Of a DNA stretch of 36,984 bases, positions 17,234 to 25,619 are shown piece by piece. The translations under genes and the position numbers were made by a program. The notes beneath the pieces were generated by a model. That model ran no database searches, was not told the origin of the DNA, and saw only the letters and a list, made by a program, of their open reading frames with translations. Source of the DNA: Capnocytophaga sp. (GTDB lineage Bacteria > Bacteroidota > Bacteroidia > Flavobacteriales > Flavobacteriaceae); contig NZ_JAUNKD010000025.1 in NCBI RefSeq assembly GCF_030532915.1, positions 1-36,984 of the forward strand, given 5' to 3'. The first letter of the stretch is position 1, and each line of letters begins with the position of its first letter.

Positions 17234-17275
17234 CTAAAAAAAGTCAAATTCATCAGTTGAATTTGACTTTTTTAG
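17234..17275. terminator. Bidirectional terminator between convergent genes
   Basis: AAAAAAGTCAAATTCA pairs with TGAATTTGACTTTTTT (right arm 17258-17273) around a five-base loop, with A- and T-runs on both sides. It ends the AsmA-family gene on the plus strand. The stop codon of the minus-strand SanA-like gene lies inside the right arm, so the two convergent genes share it. Confidence 0.85.
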
Positions 17276-17931
17276 TCTTCAATTTGAATTTTTTCACCCA
17301 AAAACTTCGGATTTACAGAAAATAAAATGTCGAAAAACAATTTTGTTCTGGCTAAATACTCACGGAGTTGCGTTTTTATTCCCAAAGCCGAAGGTAAATC
17401 GCGGGCATTAAACCCAACAGCTTCTATATCATAATGTTTTGCTAAAAAAATGGCACGCTCATTGTGAAATTTTTGCGAGATTACCGTTAGTTTTGTCTGC
17501 CCGAAAATCTCTTTGGCTCTTACCATTGAATCAAGCGTTCTGAAACCTGCATAATCCAAAATAATTTTCGATTCGGGAATTCCTCGCCTAACAAGTTCAT
17601 CTTTAAACGCTTGTGGTTCATTATAATCACTTCGGCTATTGTCACCACTTACCAAAACACGAGTAATTTTTTGAGCCTTGAACAGGGCAACAGTCGCCTC
17701 AACCCGATACCGAAAATACGGATTGACCATTCCGCTTTTTAAAACAGGACTTGTGCCCAAAACCAAGCCTACTTTATTTACAGGAATTTCTTCCAATGAA
17801 TTGTAAGTCAATCCTTTTACTTGACGAATTACAATTTGATTACACACCAATATCAGCAACAAAAGAAATAAGAAAACCGACAAAATCACATACCAAAATC
17901 TTTTTTGCTTTAAAATGGAAGTTTTCATCAT
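17272..17931 (-). CDS. sanA: SanA-like protein (ElyC/SanA/YdcF, DUF218 family)
   Basis: The protein has 219 residues with one N-terminal membrane helix (about 12-31, WYVILSVFLFLLLLILVC) and a DUF218 domain outside the membrane. Family landmarks are GLVLGTSPVLKSG (about 55-67), VLVSGDNSRSDYNEP (about 93-107) and DYAGFRTLDSMVRAKEIF (about 126-143). The last is close to the 'LDYAGFRTLDS.VR' of Escherichia coli SanA. SanA affects envelope permeability, first seen as vancomycin sensitivity at high temperature; its biochemical activity is unclear. The start may be either of two adjacent ATG codons. The gene begins five bases after the stop of the GAFTSA response regulator, so the two are one operon. 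Confidence 0.88.
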   Translation of the reverse strand: MMKTSILKQKRFWYVILSVFLFLLLLILVCNQIVIRQVKGLTYNSLEEIPVNKVGLVLGTSPVLKSGMVNPYFRYRVEATVALFKAQKITRVLVSGDNSRSDYNEPQAFKDELVRRGIPESKIILDYAGFRTLDSMVRAKEIFGQTKLTVISQKFHNERAIFLAKHYDIEAVGFNARDLPSALGIKTQLREYLARTKLFFDILFSVNPKFLGEKIQIED

Positions 17932-17936
17932 TATGT

Positions 17937-19100
17937 TTATTTTCCAGCAAAGATTTTCACATCTTCTTCTGAAATTTCTTTTCCGCCAAGGATAATCAAT
18001 CGTTCAATTACGTTACGAAGTTCGCGTATATTTCCCGTCCAATCATACTTTTTAAGCAATTCAACAGCTTTTTTCTCAAATTTTTTAGGGGTTATACCTT
18101 GTTCTTGGGCAATTTTTTCAGAAAAATGCGTTATCAACAACGGAATATCGTCTCTTCTGTCATTAAGTGATGGAACTTTTATCAAAATTACCGCCAAACG
18201 ATGGTATAAATCTTCACGAAAACGCCCTTCGGCAATTTCTTTTTTCAAATCTTTATTGGTAGCGGCAATTACGCGCACATCAACACTAATGTCTTTATCA
18301 CTCCCTACCCTCGAAATTTTATTTTCTTGTAACGCCCGCAACACTTTTGCCTGAGCAGGCAAACTCATATCACCAATTTCATCTAAAAAAATAGTTCCGT
18401 TGTGGGCTACCTCAAATTTTCCGGCTCTGTCTTTAACAGCAGAAGTAAAAGCTCCTTTCACGTGACCAAACAACTCACTTTCAATCAATTCTGATGGAAT
18501 TGCAGCACAATTCACCTCTACCATCGGGGCATTGACCCGCTCACTTTTTTCGTGCAAGGCGTGCGCCACAAGCTCTTTTCCGGTTCCGTTAGACCCCGTA
18601 ATTAAAACACGGGCTTCGGTAGGTGCCACTTTTTCAATGATTTGACGAATTTGTTGCAATGCCTCGCTTTCGCCTATCATTTCATATTTTTTGGTAATTT
18701 TCTTTTTTAAGCGCTTATTTTCAACAACTAATTCTTTCTTATCCAGCGCATTACGAACCGTATTAAGCAAACGATTTAAATCGGGCGGTTTTGAAATATA
18801 ATCGTAAGCGCCTAATTTCATTGCGTTTACGGCAGTTTCCAAATCACCGTGACCGGAAATCATCACAAACGGAATTTCAGACTTTATTTTTTTGGTTTCA
18901 GTGAGGACTTCCATCCCGTCGAGTTTAGGCATTTTAATGTCACAAAGCACCAAATCATAGTCTTCCTTTTTGATTTTTTCAAGTCCTTCGGCTCCGTCAG
19001 CAGCTTCATCAACTTCATAATCCTTATTCTCTTCCGACAAAATTTTACCAAGCACTCTGCGGATAGCAGCTTCGTCTTCAATAATGAGTATTTTAGGCAT
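17937..19100 (-). CDS. NtrC/NtrX-like response regulator with GAFTSA loop and no DNA-binding domain
   Basis: The protein has 387 residues. Residues 1-120 form a receiver domain with phospho-acceptor Asp54 (LVLCDIKMPKLDG), Glu8/Asp9 and Lys104. A linker helix leads to an AAA+ sigma-54-activator domain: Walker A at 169-176 (GSNGTGKE), Walker B as GTIFLDEIGDM, and an R-finger region in EGRFREDLYHR. Two things are unusual. The sigma-54 contact loop reads GAFTSA at 216-221 rather than GAFTGA, and the protein ends at FAGK right after the AAA+ lid with no Fis-type helix-turn-helix. It may therefore be a response regulator that does not activate sigma-54 transcription, or that acts on another protein. 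It is followed by sanA at five bases. No histidine kinase lies in the window. Confidence 0.92.
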   Translation of the reverse strand: MPKILIIEDEAAIRRVLGKILSEENKDYEVDEAADGAEGLEKIKKEDYDLVLCDIKMPKLDGMEVLTETKKIKSEIPFVMISGHGDLETAVNAMKLGAYDYISKPPDLNRLLNTVRNALDKKELVVENKRLKKKITKKYEMIGESEALQQIRQIIEKVAPTEARVLITGSNGTGKELVAHALHEKSERVNAPMVEVNCAAIPSELIESELFGHVKGAFTSAVKDRAGKFEVAHNGTIFLDEIGDMSLPAQAKVLRALQENKISRVGSDKDISVDVRVIAATNKDLKKEIAEGRFREDLYHRLAVILIKVPSLNDRRDDIPLLITHFSEKIAQEQGITPKKFEKKAVELLKKYDWTGNIRELRNVIERLIILGGKEISEEDVKIFAGK

Positions 19101-19120
19101 TTTTTCTGTATTTACGTAAT

Positions 19121-19164
19121 AAAAAAGAAAAACTCCTGAGAGTAATTTGCCCCCAAGAGCTTTT
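19121..19164 (-). terminator. Terminator after the thioredoxin-like gene
   Basis: On the minus strand AAAAGCTCTTG (plus 19154-19164) pairs with CAGGAGTTTTT (plus 19128-19138) using two G-U pairs, followed by TTCTTTTTT. It lies between the thioredoxin-like gene and the response regulator downstream of it. Confidence 0.6.
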
Positions 19165-19187
19165 CACAAATCAACTATGAAAACATT

Positions 19188-19739
19188 TTAGTCTTTAAAA
19201 GTCCCTTTAAAATTTGTTTGATACTTCTGAAAATCTTCGCGTGATTTAATATTTTTGAAGTCATCTTTGGCAAATAATTTCAAAAATATCTCAATTTCAG
19301 AAGGTTTAAAATAGCCTGTTAAAGGTTGAAGGTAGTCTCCTTTTTCATCAAAAAAGAGCATTGTTGGGTAGGCTTGCACTTGCAAATAATTGGCAAACGG
19401 ATGTGCTGCATTTCGTTTGTCGGCTTTGGCAGGGTCATATCCCTTATTTTCAAACTTCTGCCCTTTGTAATTAACCACCTCATTGCCTTCGCCATTAAAT
19501 TTAACGGCGTAATAATTATCGCTTATGTATTTGGCAACATCTTTGTTTGCAAACGTGTTCTTTTCCAACATTTTACACGGTCCACACCAAACGGTGTACA
19601 CATCAACAAAAATCTTTTTCGGATTTTTTTTCTGGGCTGTGATTGCCTCGTCAAAAGTCATCCATTTAATTTCTTGCGCTGAAAGCAAATTTACACCTGT
19701 TAAAATCAAGGCAACGATTGCAATAAATTTCTTTGTCAT
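19188..19739 (-). CDS. Periplasmic thioredoxin-family protein
   Basis: The protein has 183 residues with a signal peptide (about 1-21, MTKKFIAIVALILTGVNLLSAQ). It has a thioredoxin fold with the active site WCGPC (Cys52 and Cys55) in VDVYTVWCGPCKMLEKNTF and a cis-proline in VQAYPTMLFF. The insert between strands (YKGQKFENKGYDPAKADKRN) is longer than in cytoplasmic thioredoxin and resembles the DsbD-gamma or YyaL-type thioredoxins common in this phylum. It probably reduces or oxidises disulfides of exported proteins. It stands between two response-regulator genes but has its own -7 box and terminator, so no functional link is shown. Confidence 0.9.
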   Translation of the reverse strand: MTKKFIAIVALILTGVNLLSAQEIKWMTFDEAITAQKKNPKKIFVDVYTVWCGPCKMLEKNTFANKDVAKYISDNYYAVKFNGEGNEVVNYKGQKFENKGYDPAKADKRNAAHPFANYLQVQAYPTMLFFDEKGDYLQPLTGYFKPSEIEIFLKLFAKDDFKNIKSREDFQKYQTNFKGTFKD

Positions 19740-19782
19740 ATTTTATTAAATTTCTATTAAAAAGTTTGTGCTTTCTTTTTAT

Positions 19783-19790
19783 CAAAAATA
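19783..19790 (-). promoter_or_regulatory. -7 box of the thioredoxin-like gene
   Basis: Minus-strand TATTTTTG (plus CAAAAATA at 19783-19790) matches TAnnTTTG and lies about 44 bases before the ATG. Confidence 0.45.
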
Positions 19791-19824
19791 ATGCCACGAA
19801 TTAAAAAATGTGATTTTTTAAGTT

Positions 19825-21186
19825 TTACAAATTAATATCGTAAGCTTTTAACTTATTGTAAAGTGTTTTGCGCGTGATGTTTAGCAATTTTGCAGCTTCC
19901 GTTTTATTATTTTGTGATTCTTTCAACGCACTGATGATAAGCTCGCGTTCGTTATCCTTGGTTGAGAAAGACATTTTTTCGGAAATAAGGTTGTGTGTTT
20001 CCGAAACAATTTCTTCAGGCAAATCATCTTCGGTAATATAATTACCTTGTGCTAAAAGCGTTGCCCTTTTAATCACGTTTGAAAGTTCGCGCAAATTTCC
20101 GTTCCAAGGATAAACAAGCATCCGTTGGACGGCTTTTTCTGAAAAACCATAAATTTGTTTTCGCAATTTTTGATTGGCAACTTCCAGAAAATGAGACGCA
20201 AAAATCATTAAATCGTCTTTTCGCTCTTGTAACGAAGGTACTTTTATTGAAAATTCATTCAATCGGTGGTACAAATCTTCACGGAATTGCCCCTTTTCAA
20301 CAGCCGAAAGCAAATCTTCATTGGTTGCCGCCAACACACGAATGTCCACTTCAATTTCTTTGGAACTCCCGATGGGTTTGATGCGCCGCTCCTGCAAAGC
20401 TCGCAAAAGCTGAATTTGGTTTTCGTAACTCAAATTACCGACTTCGTCCAAGAAAATCGTTCCGCCGTTGGCTTCTTCAAAATGCCCTTTTTTATCGCTT
20501 ATAGCCCCTGTAAATGACCCTTTTATATGCCCAAAAAATTCACTCGACGCAATTTCTTTGGGTATGGCACCACAGTCCACCGCTATGAATGGCTTATTTG
20601 CCCGATCACTTTTCAGATGGATTGACTTTGCCACAACTTCTTTTCCGGTACCGCTTTCACCGGTGATTAAAACCGACATATCAGTGGGCGCTACCAAACT
20701 GATAAATTCATTTAACTTTCTGGAAGCAAGACTAATACCTGCAACAAACGGAGTTTCTTTTTCGGCAGTTTTAGTTTCTTTTTCGGCTTTATTTTTAGAA
20801 GGCGGAGCAGACACTACTGTTTGCGAAGAGGTTGAATTTCCCGCATTTTTAATGACATTCAACACATCTTCTTGCTGAAAAGGTTTTGAAATATAGTCAA
20901 ATGCCCCCAATTTCATTGCTTCAACAGCGGTTGAAACTTCGGCATAACCCGTCATTACAATCACCGGAATTTGAGGATACGCGTCTTTAATTTGTTTCAA
21001 AAGCAAAATTCCGTCACCATCAGGCAAGCGCAAGTCAGTGAAAACCATTTTAGTAGAAGGTTTTACTTTTTTCTTGGCTTCTTCCAAAGTGGTGCACCCC
21101 TCCACATCGTACCCGTTTCGTTCCAAAAAACGAGTCAGCATTTTTGCAAACGTAATATCATCCTCTACAATCAGAATCGGATTCAT
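19825..21186 (-). CDS. Sigma-54-dependent response regulator (NtrC family), complete
   Basis: The protein has 453 residues with the full NtrC layout. The receiver domain has Asp51 (MVFTDLRLPDGDG), Glu8/Asp9 and a Lys in ISKPF. A 30-residue Lys/Glu/Thr-rich linker precedes the AAA+ domain, which has Walker A GESGTGKE, the sigma-54 contact loop GSFTGA, Walker B GTIFLDEVGNL and an arginine finger region. The C-terminal Fis-type helix-turn-helix reads NKTEAAKLLNITRKTLYNKL. It activates sigma-54 promoters by ATP hydrolysis when phosphorylated. No partner kinase is present in the window. GSFTGA is an accepted variant of GAFTGA. Compare the neighbouring regulator at 17937, which lacks the helix-turn-helix. 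Confidence 0.95.
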   Translation of the reverse strand: MNPILIVEDDITFAKMLTRFLERNGYDVEGCTTLEEAKKKVKPSTKMVFTDLRLPDGDGILLLKQIKDAYPQIPVIVMTGYAEVSTAVEAMKLGAFDYISKPFQQEDVLNVIKNAGNSTSSQTVVSAPPSKNKAEKETKTAEKETPFVAGISLASRKLNEFISLVAPTDMSVLITGESGTGKEVVAKSIHLKSDRANKPFIAVDCGAIPKEIASSEFFGHIKGSFTGAISDKKGHFEEANGGTIFLDEVGNLSYENQIQLLRALQERRIKPIGSSKEIEVDIRVLAATNEDLLSAVEKGQFREDLYHRLNEFSIKVPSLQERKDDLMIFASHFLEVANQKLRKQIYGFSEKAVQRMLVYPWNGNLRELSNVIKRATLLAQGNYITEDDLPEEIVSETHNLISEKMSFSTKDNERELIISALKESQNNKTEAAKLLNITRKTLYNKLKAYDINL

Positions 21187-21243
21187 CTATCAATGTTTTT
21201 AGAAATTAATGATGTAAAAGTTCTGCCAAAGCGCAGATGGAGG

Positions 21244-21251
21244 CAAATATA
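21244..21251 (-). promoter_or_regulatory. -7 box of the sigma-54 regulator gene
   Basis: Minus-strand TATATTTG (plus CAAATATA at 21244-21251) matches TAnnTTTG and lies 58 bases before the ATG. Confidence 0.5.
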
Positions 21252-21283
21252 CACTTTTAAATTAAAAAAACGTGTTAAAAAAA

Positions 21284-21318
21284 GAAAAAGACTTTTTCTC
21301 CCGAAAAAGTCCTTTTTC
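21284..21318. terminator. Orphan bidirectional terminator-like hairpin
   Basis: GACTTTTTC at 21290-21298 pairs with GAAAAAGTC at 21303-21311 around TCCC. The flanking GAAAAA and TTTTTC extend the stem past one bulged C. T-runs follow on both strands. No recognised gene ends here: it lies between the divergent promoters of the sigma-54 regulator and guaA. It could end a small RNA transcribed from the 700-base gap (21187-21893), which otherwise holds no ORF I would support. Confidence 0.55.
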
Positions 21319-21676
21319 ACAATGCATATAAATACTACTACTAACTCCAAAAATAATGTTTAAAATCATCTAAACTATTCAAAAAAAGTTTTTTTCATAA
21401 AATTCTGCTTCAATTCTATTTTTTGAATAGTTTAATGAATGATTTTACATAAAGTAATTGTTTTTCAATAATTTTTCAATATTTAATGAAAATCTTATCT
21501 AACAATGTTTTAAACAGCTTTTTTTGCCTTTAACTAATTTTTTGTTTTTACTTATTTAATTTTTCACAATGTAAAAATCAAACCTACGCTTACCTAACAG
21601 AAAAATCCGTGCCATTTTCAATCCTCTTTTTCAAAAATAAAATAACAAACTAATAATCAATAATATAAATAAATTT

Positions 21677-21693
21677 CAAAGTTTTAAACTTTG
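21677..21693. repeat. 17-bp palindrome CAAAGTTTTAAACTTTG
   Basis: A perfect palindrome around a central T. Its core is nearly the same as the centre of the 34-bp palindrome at 36790-36823 (CAAAGTTTTAAAACTTTG), one base shorter, which suggests a degraded copy of a dispersed repeat. Confidence 0.45.
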
Positions 21694-21701
21694 ATTCAAA
21701 G

Positions 21702-21774
21702 CGTGTAAAAACGTGTAAAAACCCTAAATAAACGTGTAAAAAATACACAATCGGGATACACAACCCATTGTGTA
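21702..21774. repeat. Cluster of GTGTA/TACAC elements upstream of guaA
   Basis: CGTGTAAAAA occurs three times (21702-21711, 21712-21721 in direct tandem, and 21733-21742). It is followed by TACACAA at 21744-21750 and 21757-21763, and by the inverse TTGTGTA at 21768-21774; TACACAAT at 21744 and ATTGTGTA at 21767 form a perfect 8-bp inverted pair. All share the core GTGTA. The cluster stands about 60 bases upstream of the guaA -7 box, where an operator could lie. Confidence 0.5.
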
Positions 21775-21833
21775 CCTTGAAATTTCATCTAAAATTTCCG
21801 AAATAATTTCGCGTATAATTCAACATTAATTTT

Positions 21834-21841
21834 TATTTTTG
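21834..21841 (+). promoter_or_regulatory. -7 box of guaA
   Basis: TATTTTTG at 21834-21841 followed by CCC matches TAnnTTTG and leaves a leader of about 45 bases before the ATG. Confidence 0.5.
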
Positions 21842-21893
21842 CCCAATCATTCCGAAATTACGTTACAATACTTAATAGATAATTTACAATTTA

Positions 21894-23423
21894 ATGAACA
21901 ATAGCGTCTTAATATTAGATTTTGGATCGCAATACACCCAACTGATTGCCCGCCGGGTTCGGGAACTGAATATTTATTGCGAAATTCATCCCTACAATCA
22001 TTTGCCTGAAAATATAGGCGATTTTTCGGCCGTAATCCTTTCCGGCTCTCCATTTTCGGTGCGAAATGAAGAAGCCCCCCACCCCGATTTAAGTCAAATT
22101 CGAGGAAAAAAACCATTGCTGGGCGTGTGTTACGGAGCACAATATTTGGCACATTTTAGTGGTGGCGAGGTTGCTCCGTCAAACATTCGCGAGTACGGGC
22201 GTGCCAATCTTTCTTTTATAAAAAATGATGAGGTTTTCTTTAAGGATATTCCACAAGACAGCCAAATGTGGATGAGTCACAGCGATACCATCAAACAATT
22301 GCCCAACGGAGGCGTTCGTTTGGCAAGCACCAAAGATGTGGAAAATGCTGCCTATCGTATTGAAGGAGAGACCACTTACGCCATTCAGTTCCACCCCGAA
22401 GTGTATCACTCTACCCACGGAAAGCAACTTTTGGCAAACTTCCTCATTGAAATTGCCGGCATTCAACCCAGCTGGACACCCGATAACTTCGTGGAAATGA
22501 CCATCAAAAACCTAAAAGAGCAAGTCGGTAACGAGCAAGTGGTTTTGGGGCTTTCAGGCGGTGTCGATTCCACCGTAGCTGCCGTACTTCTGAATAAAGC
22601 CATTGGAAATCAATTACATTGTATTTTCGTAAATAACGGATTGTTGCGTAAAAACGAATTTGAAAACGTTTTGAAACAATATGAAGGTATGGGACTGAAC
22701 GTCAAAGGAGTAGATGCCTCTGAGCGATTCTTACAAGCCCTGAAAGAGGTTTCTGACCCCGAAGAAAAACGAAAAATTATCGGGCGTGTTTTTGTGGAAG
22801 TATTTGATGATGAATCACATAAGGTGGAAAACGCCAAATGGCTGGGGCAAGGCACTATTTATCCTGACGTAATTGAATCGATTTCGGTTAAAGGCCCTTC
22901 GGCAACCATCAAAAGCCATCACAACGTGGGCGGACTTCCTGATTTTATGAAACTTAAAGTAGTTGAGCCGTTGCGAATGCTCTTCAAGGACGAAGTGCGT
23001 CGGGTCGGAAAAAGTTTGGGCATTGACGACGAACTTTTGGGTAGACATCCGTTTCCGGGTCCGGGCTTGGCAATCCGAATTTTGGGTGACATCACCGCCG
23101 AAAAAGTGGCAATGCTTCAAGAAGTTGATGCCATTTTCATCAACGGGCTCAAACAACACGGGCTGTATGACAAGGTTTGGCAAGCGGGAGCTATCTTATT
23201 GCCTGTCAATAGCGTAGGAGTTATGGGAGACGAGCGTACTTACGAAAAATGTGTGGCACTTCGGGCTGTGGAATCCACCGACGGAATGACCGCCGACTGG
23301 GTGCATCTGCCTTATGATTTCTTACAAAAAATCTCAAATGAAATTATCAATAAGGTAAAAGGCGTAAACCGAGTGGTGTATGACATCAGTTCAAAACCGC
23401 CTGCCACCATTGAATGGGAATAA
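21894..23423 (+). CDS. guaA: GMP synthase (glutamine-hydrolysing)
   Basis: The protein has 509 residues, the normal length. The class I glutamine amidotransferase domain (about 1-190) carries the nucleophile Cys79 in GVCYGAQ and the His-Glu pair in QFHPEV. The ATP-pyrophosphatase domain follows with the P-loop SGGVDS starting at Ser221, and the C-terminal dimerisation domain has [12 protein letters not shown] and the ending KPPATIEWE. It converts XMP to GMP using glutamine-derived ammonia and ATP, the last step of de novo guanine nucleotide synthesis in the cytoplasm. It is monocistronic with its own terminator. Upstream lies a 700-base gap with GTGTA repeats that may be regulatory. Confidence 0.98.
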   Translation: MNNSVLILDFGSQYTQLIARRVRELNIYCEIHPYNHLPENIGDFSAVILSGSPFSVRNEEAPHPDLSQIRGKKPLLGVCYGAQYLAHFSGGEVAPSNIREYGRANLSFIKNDEVFFKDIPQDSQMWMSHSDTIKQLPNGGVRLASTKDVENAAYRIEGETTYAIQFHPEVYHSTHGKQLLANFLIEIAGIQPSWTPDNFVEMTIKNLKEQVGNEQVVLGLSGGVDSTVAAVLLNKAIGNQLHCIFVNNGLLRKNEFENVLKQYEGMGLNVKGVDASERFLQALKEVSDPEEKRKIIGRVFVEVFDDESHKVENAKWLGQGTIYPDVIESISVKGPSATIKSHHNVGGLPDFMKLKVVEPLRMLFKDEVRRVGKSLGIDDELLGRHPFPGPGLAIRILGDITAEKVAMLQEVDAIFINGLKQHGLYDKVWQAGAILLPVNSVGVMGDERTYEKCVALRAVESTDGMTADWVHLPYDFLQKISNEIINKVKGVNRVVYDISSKPPATIEWE

Positions 23424-23437
23424 TACAATATTTTTTG

Positions 23438-23466
23438 AAACTGCCAACCACAATTGGCAGTTTTTT
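23438..23466 (+). terminator. Intrinsic terminator of guaA
   Basis: AACTGCCAA at 23439-23447 pairs with TTGGCAGTT at 23454-23462, followed by TTTT. It lies 15 bases after the guaA stop. Confidence 0.88.
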
Positions 23467-23571
23467 ATGCAAGAAAAACTCAAAATGTGTGCGATAACAA
23501 AAACTTCACACACTTATTAAAATATTTTTTGTACTTTTACCCCCAAAAAATAGCGTAGTAAAATTTTTTGT

Positions 23572-25485
23572 ATGAAAAAAATTATAACATTAGTGATTTT
23601 TGGTTGTTTCGGGAATTTATTGTTGGCTCAACAACAATCACATACGGTAAAAGCGAACGAAACCATTGAGGAAATAGCCAAAACGCATCGCGTTTCGCCC
23701 AGTGATATTACCAAACAAAATCCTGAATTGAAAAACGGACTGAAACAAGGAATGGTCATTTACATTCCGTCAGGAAAAGTGAAGTATTACAGCACACAAA
23801 AACCCCTGAGTTTCAAGTTACACGTGGTGGAAGCAAAAGAAACTTTTTTCGGGCTTTCACAAAAATACGAAATTACCATTGACGATTTAAAACGCTATAA
23901 CTTCGACCTGTACAACAGAGGGTTACAAGAAGGTGAAACCATCACGATTCCTGTTTTCGGGAAAACTTCAAATATGGTGGAAAGAGGCGTACAAGGACAG
24001 AAAAAATACGTGGTAAAACCCCAAGAAACACTTTGGCGAATCGCTAAAAACCATAATATCAGCCAAGAAGAACTCGAAAAAATGAACAAAGGCGTTACTG
24101 CCGAAAATTTAAAGGAAGGTCAGGAACTTTGGGTACCTTCCACCGGCGTTGAAACCAAACCGACAAACTCGGATTTGGTGCTGTATGCCGTGGAAAAAGC
24201 CGAAGGTTTTTACAGTTTGGAACGAAAATTCGGATTGACGGAAGCCGAACTCATCAAACTCAATCCCGAATTGAAAAACGGATTAAAATCAGACACACAA
24301 ATTTGGATTCCGAAAGAAAATTTTGAGCATTACAAACAAGGCAGCACGCCTTTAAATTCTGATAATGACCTATTTAAAAACTCAAACCAACAGTTGTTAG
24401 CAAATGCTTCTGCCTCAAACGTAAAAGAAATTTCGTTTTTTCTTCCGTTTAAAGTTTCGGACATAAGTGAAACCGATAGAATCGCCACCTTAAAAAGCAG
24501 ACTTACAGAGAATAAGGTAACTCCCATTGCCACTGATTTTTATTCCGGAACGCTCATTGCCCTAGATTCATTACAAAAAATGGGTTATAAGTTCCGAGCC
24601 AATATTTTTGACAGTGAAGTATCTGATAATGAGCTAAAAAAAATCATCAATAGCTCAAATGTTCAAAACTCACAAGTAATTGTGGGGTCGTTTATGGCAA
24701 AGTCATTCAACACACTCTCGGCTGCCGTTTCAAACCCTGAAACTGCCATTTTAGCGCCGCTCTCGAATAAAAATATCGATTTGAAAGCCAATGTGTATCA
24801 GACACTTCCCACCGAAGAAGTGCAACAAAGCCGAATGATTGAATTTATCCAAAAAAATTATGGTAATGCCAATATTTTAATTTTGGCAGACACCAAAAAC
24901 ACATCAATTCGTGAACGGTTAGAGCGTACGTTTCCCAACGCCAAAGTAGTTACTGAAATTACCGCAGGCGCTATTCCTAACGCATTGGATTACAACCAAG
25001 AAAACGTTGTTATTCTGCAATCAAACGAAATCGGATACGTTTCAAACGCCGTGCGTGTATTGCACAATGTGTTACAAAGTAAAAAAGACAATATTTCACC
25101 AAAAATCATTTTAACAACCATTGAACGCGGTAATGTTTACGACTCAAACAGCTTGTCAAATAATCAGTTATCTGATTTGCAGTTCACCTACCCTACTTTC
25201 AATAAGTTCTCAAACGGAAATGACAATTTCTCAAAAAGATATTTAAAAACCTACGGAATTTTGCCCAGCAAATACGCCATTCGGGGGTTTGACCTTACGA
25301 TGGACATCGTGCTTCGCTTGGCAATGACCGGAAATTTCACAAGTGCAACTGAACAAATAGGAGAAACTTCGTACCTTGAAAATAAATTTGCTTACCTGAA
25401 AAATCCTTATAAAGGCGGAGGCTTTGAAAATCAAGGTGTTTACATCGTCAAATATGACAATATGGAAATTAAGGAAGTGAAATAA
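23572..25485 (+). CDS. Exported protein with four LysM domains and a periplasmic-binding-like domain
   Basis: The protein has 637 residues with a signal peptide (about 1-19, ending LLLAQ). Four LysM-type repeats follow at about 22-68 (HTVKANETIEEIAKTHRVSP...IYIPS), 82-128 (HVVEAKETFFGLSQKYEIT...ITIP), 143-190 (YVVKPQETLWRIAKNHNIS...LWVPS) and 200-245 (a degenerate copy, YAVEKAEGFYSLERKFGLT...IWIPKE). Residues about 280-630 resemble a type I periplasmic binding fold, with FYSGTLIALDSLQKMGYKF typical of branched-chain amino-acid binding proteins. The LysM part binds peptidoglycan. The binding-fold part may sense cell-wall fragments or another ligand; no transporter genes are adjacent. This architecture is frequent in flavobacteria and its function is not settled. 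Confidence 0.9.
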   Translation: MKKIITLVIFGCFGNLLLAQQQSHTVKANETIEEIAKTHRVSPSDITKQNPELKNGLKQGMVIYIPSGKVKYYSTQKPLSFKLHVVEAKETFFGLSQKYEITIDDLKRYNFDLYNRGLQEGETITIPVFGKTSNMVERGVQGQKKYVVKPQETLWRIAKNHNISQEELEKMNKGVTAENLKEGQELWVPSTGVETKPTNSDLVLYAVEKAEGFYSLERKFGLTEAELIKLNPELKNGLKSDTQIWIPKENFEHYKQGSTPLNSDNDLFKNSNQQLLANASASNVKEISFFLPFKVSDISETDRIATLKSRLTENKVTPIATDFYSGTLIALDSLQKMGYKFRANIFDSEVSDNELKKIINSSNVQNSQVIVGSFMAKSFNTLSAAVSNPETAILAPLSNKNIDLKANVYQTLPTEEVQQSRMIEFIQKNYGNANILILADTKNTSIRERLERTFPNAKVVTEITAGAIPNALDYNQENVVILQSNEIGYVSNAVRVLHNVLQSKKDNISPKIILTTIERGNVYDSNSLSNNQLSDLQFTYPTFNKFSNGNDNFSKRYLKTYGILPSKYAIRGFDLTMDIVLRLAMTGNFTSATEQIGETSYLENKFAYLKNPYKGGGFENQGVYIVKYDNMEIKEVK

Positions 25486-25515
25486 ACTTTATTTAATAAA
25501 AATTGTGGGCTATTT

Positions 25516-25546
25516 TTTGCATAACCAAAAAAATAAGCTACCTTTG
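25516..25546 (+). promoter_or_regulatory. Promoter of rplS
   Basis: TTTG at 25516-25519, a 19-base spacer and TACCTTTG at 25539-25546 form a near-ideal Bacteroidota promoter. The transcript should begin near 25553, at the base of the structured leader. Confidence 0.75.
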
Positions 25547-25552
25547 CACCCG

Positions 25553-25595
25553 ATTTGGCGCAACCTCTGGCGAGAGACGTGATATGTTGCCCAAT
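25553..25595 (+). promoter_or_regulatory. Structured 5' leader of rplS, candidate L19 autoregulatory element
   Basis: The leader folds into a basal stem (ATTTGGCGCAAC at 25553-25564 with GTTGCCCAAT at 25586-25595, ten pairs with single-base bulges) that encloses a perfect CTCT-GGCG-AGAG hairpin (25565-25576) and a single-stranded ACGTGATAT. It begins about where transcription should start and lies 25 bases before the ATG. I recall that a flavobacterial L19 leader has been proposed, but I could not compare the two. Binding of free L19 to block its own translation is the likely function. Confidence 0.6.
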
Positions 25596-25619
25596 GTAAA
25601 CTAATTTTCAATTATTTTT

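Noticed and set aside
20079..20878. Plus-strand frames opposite the sigma-54 regulator
   Set aside because: They are shadows of the minus-strand gene, whose domains and motifs are complete.
21702..21774. Replication-origin iterons
   Set aside because: There is no replication initiator gene nearby and the neighbours are chromosomal housekeeping genes; an operator is a simpler reading.
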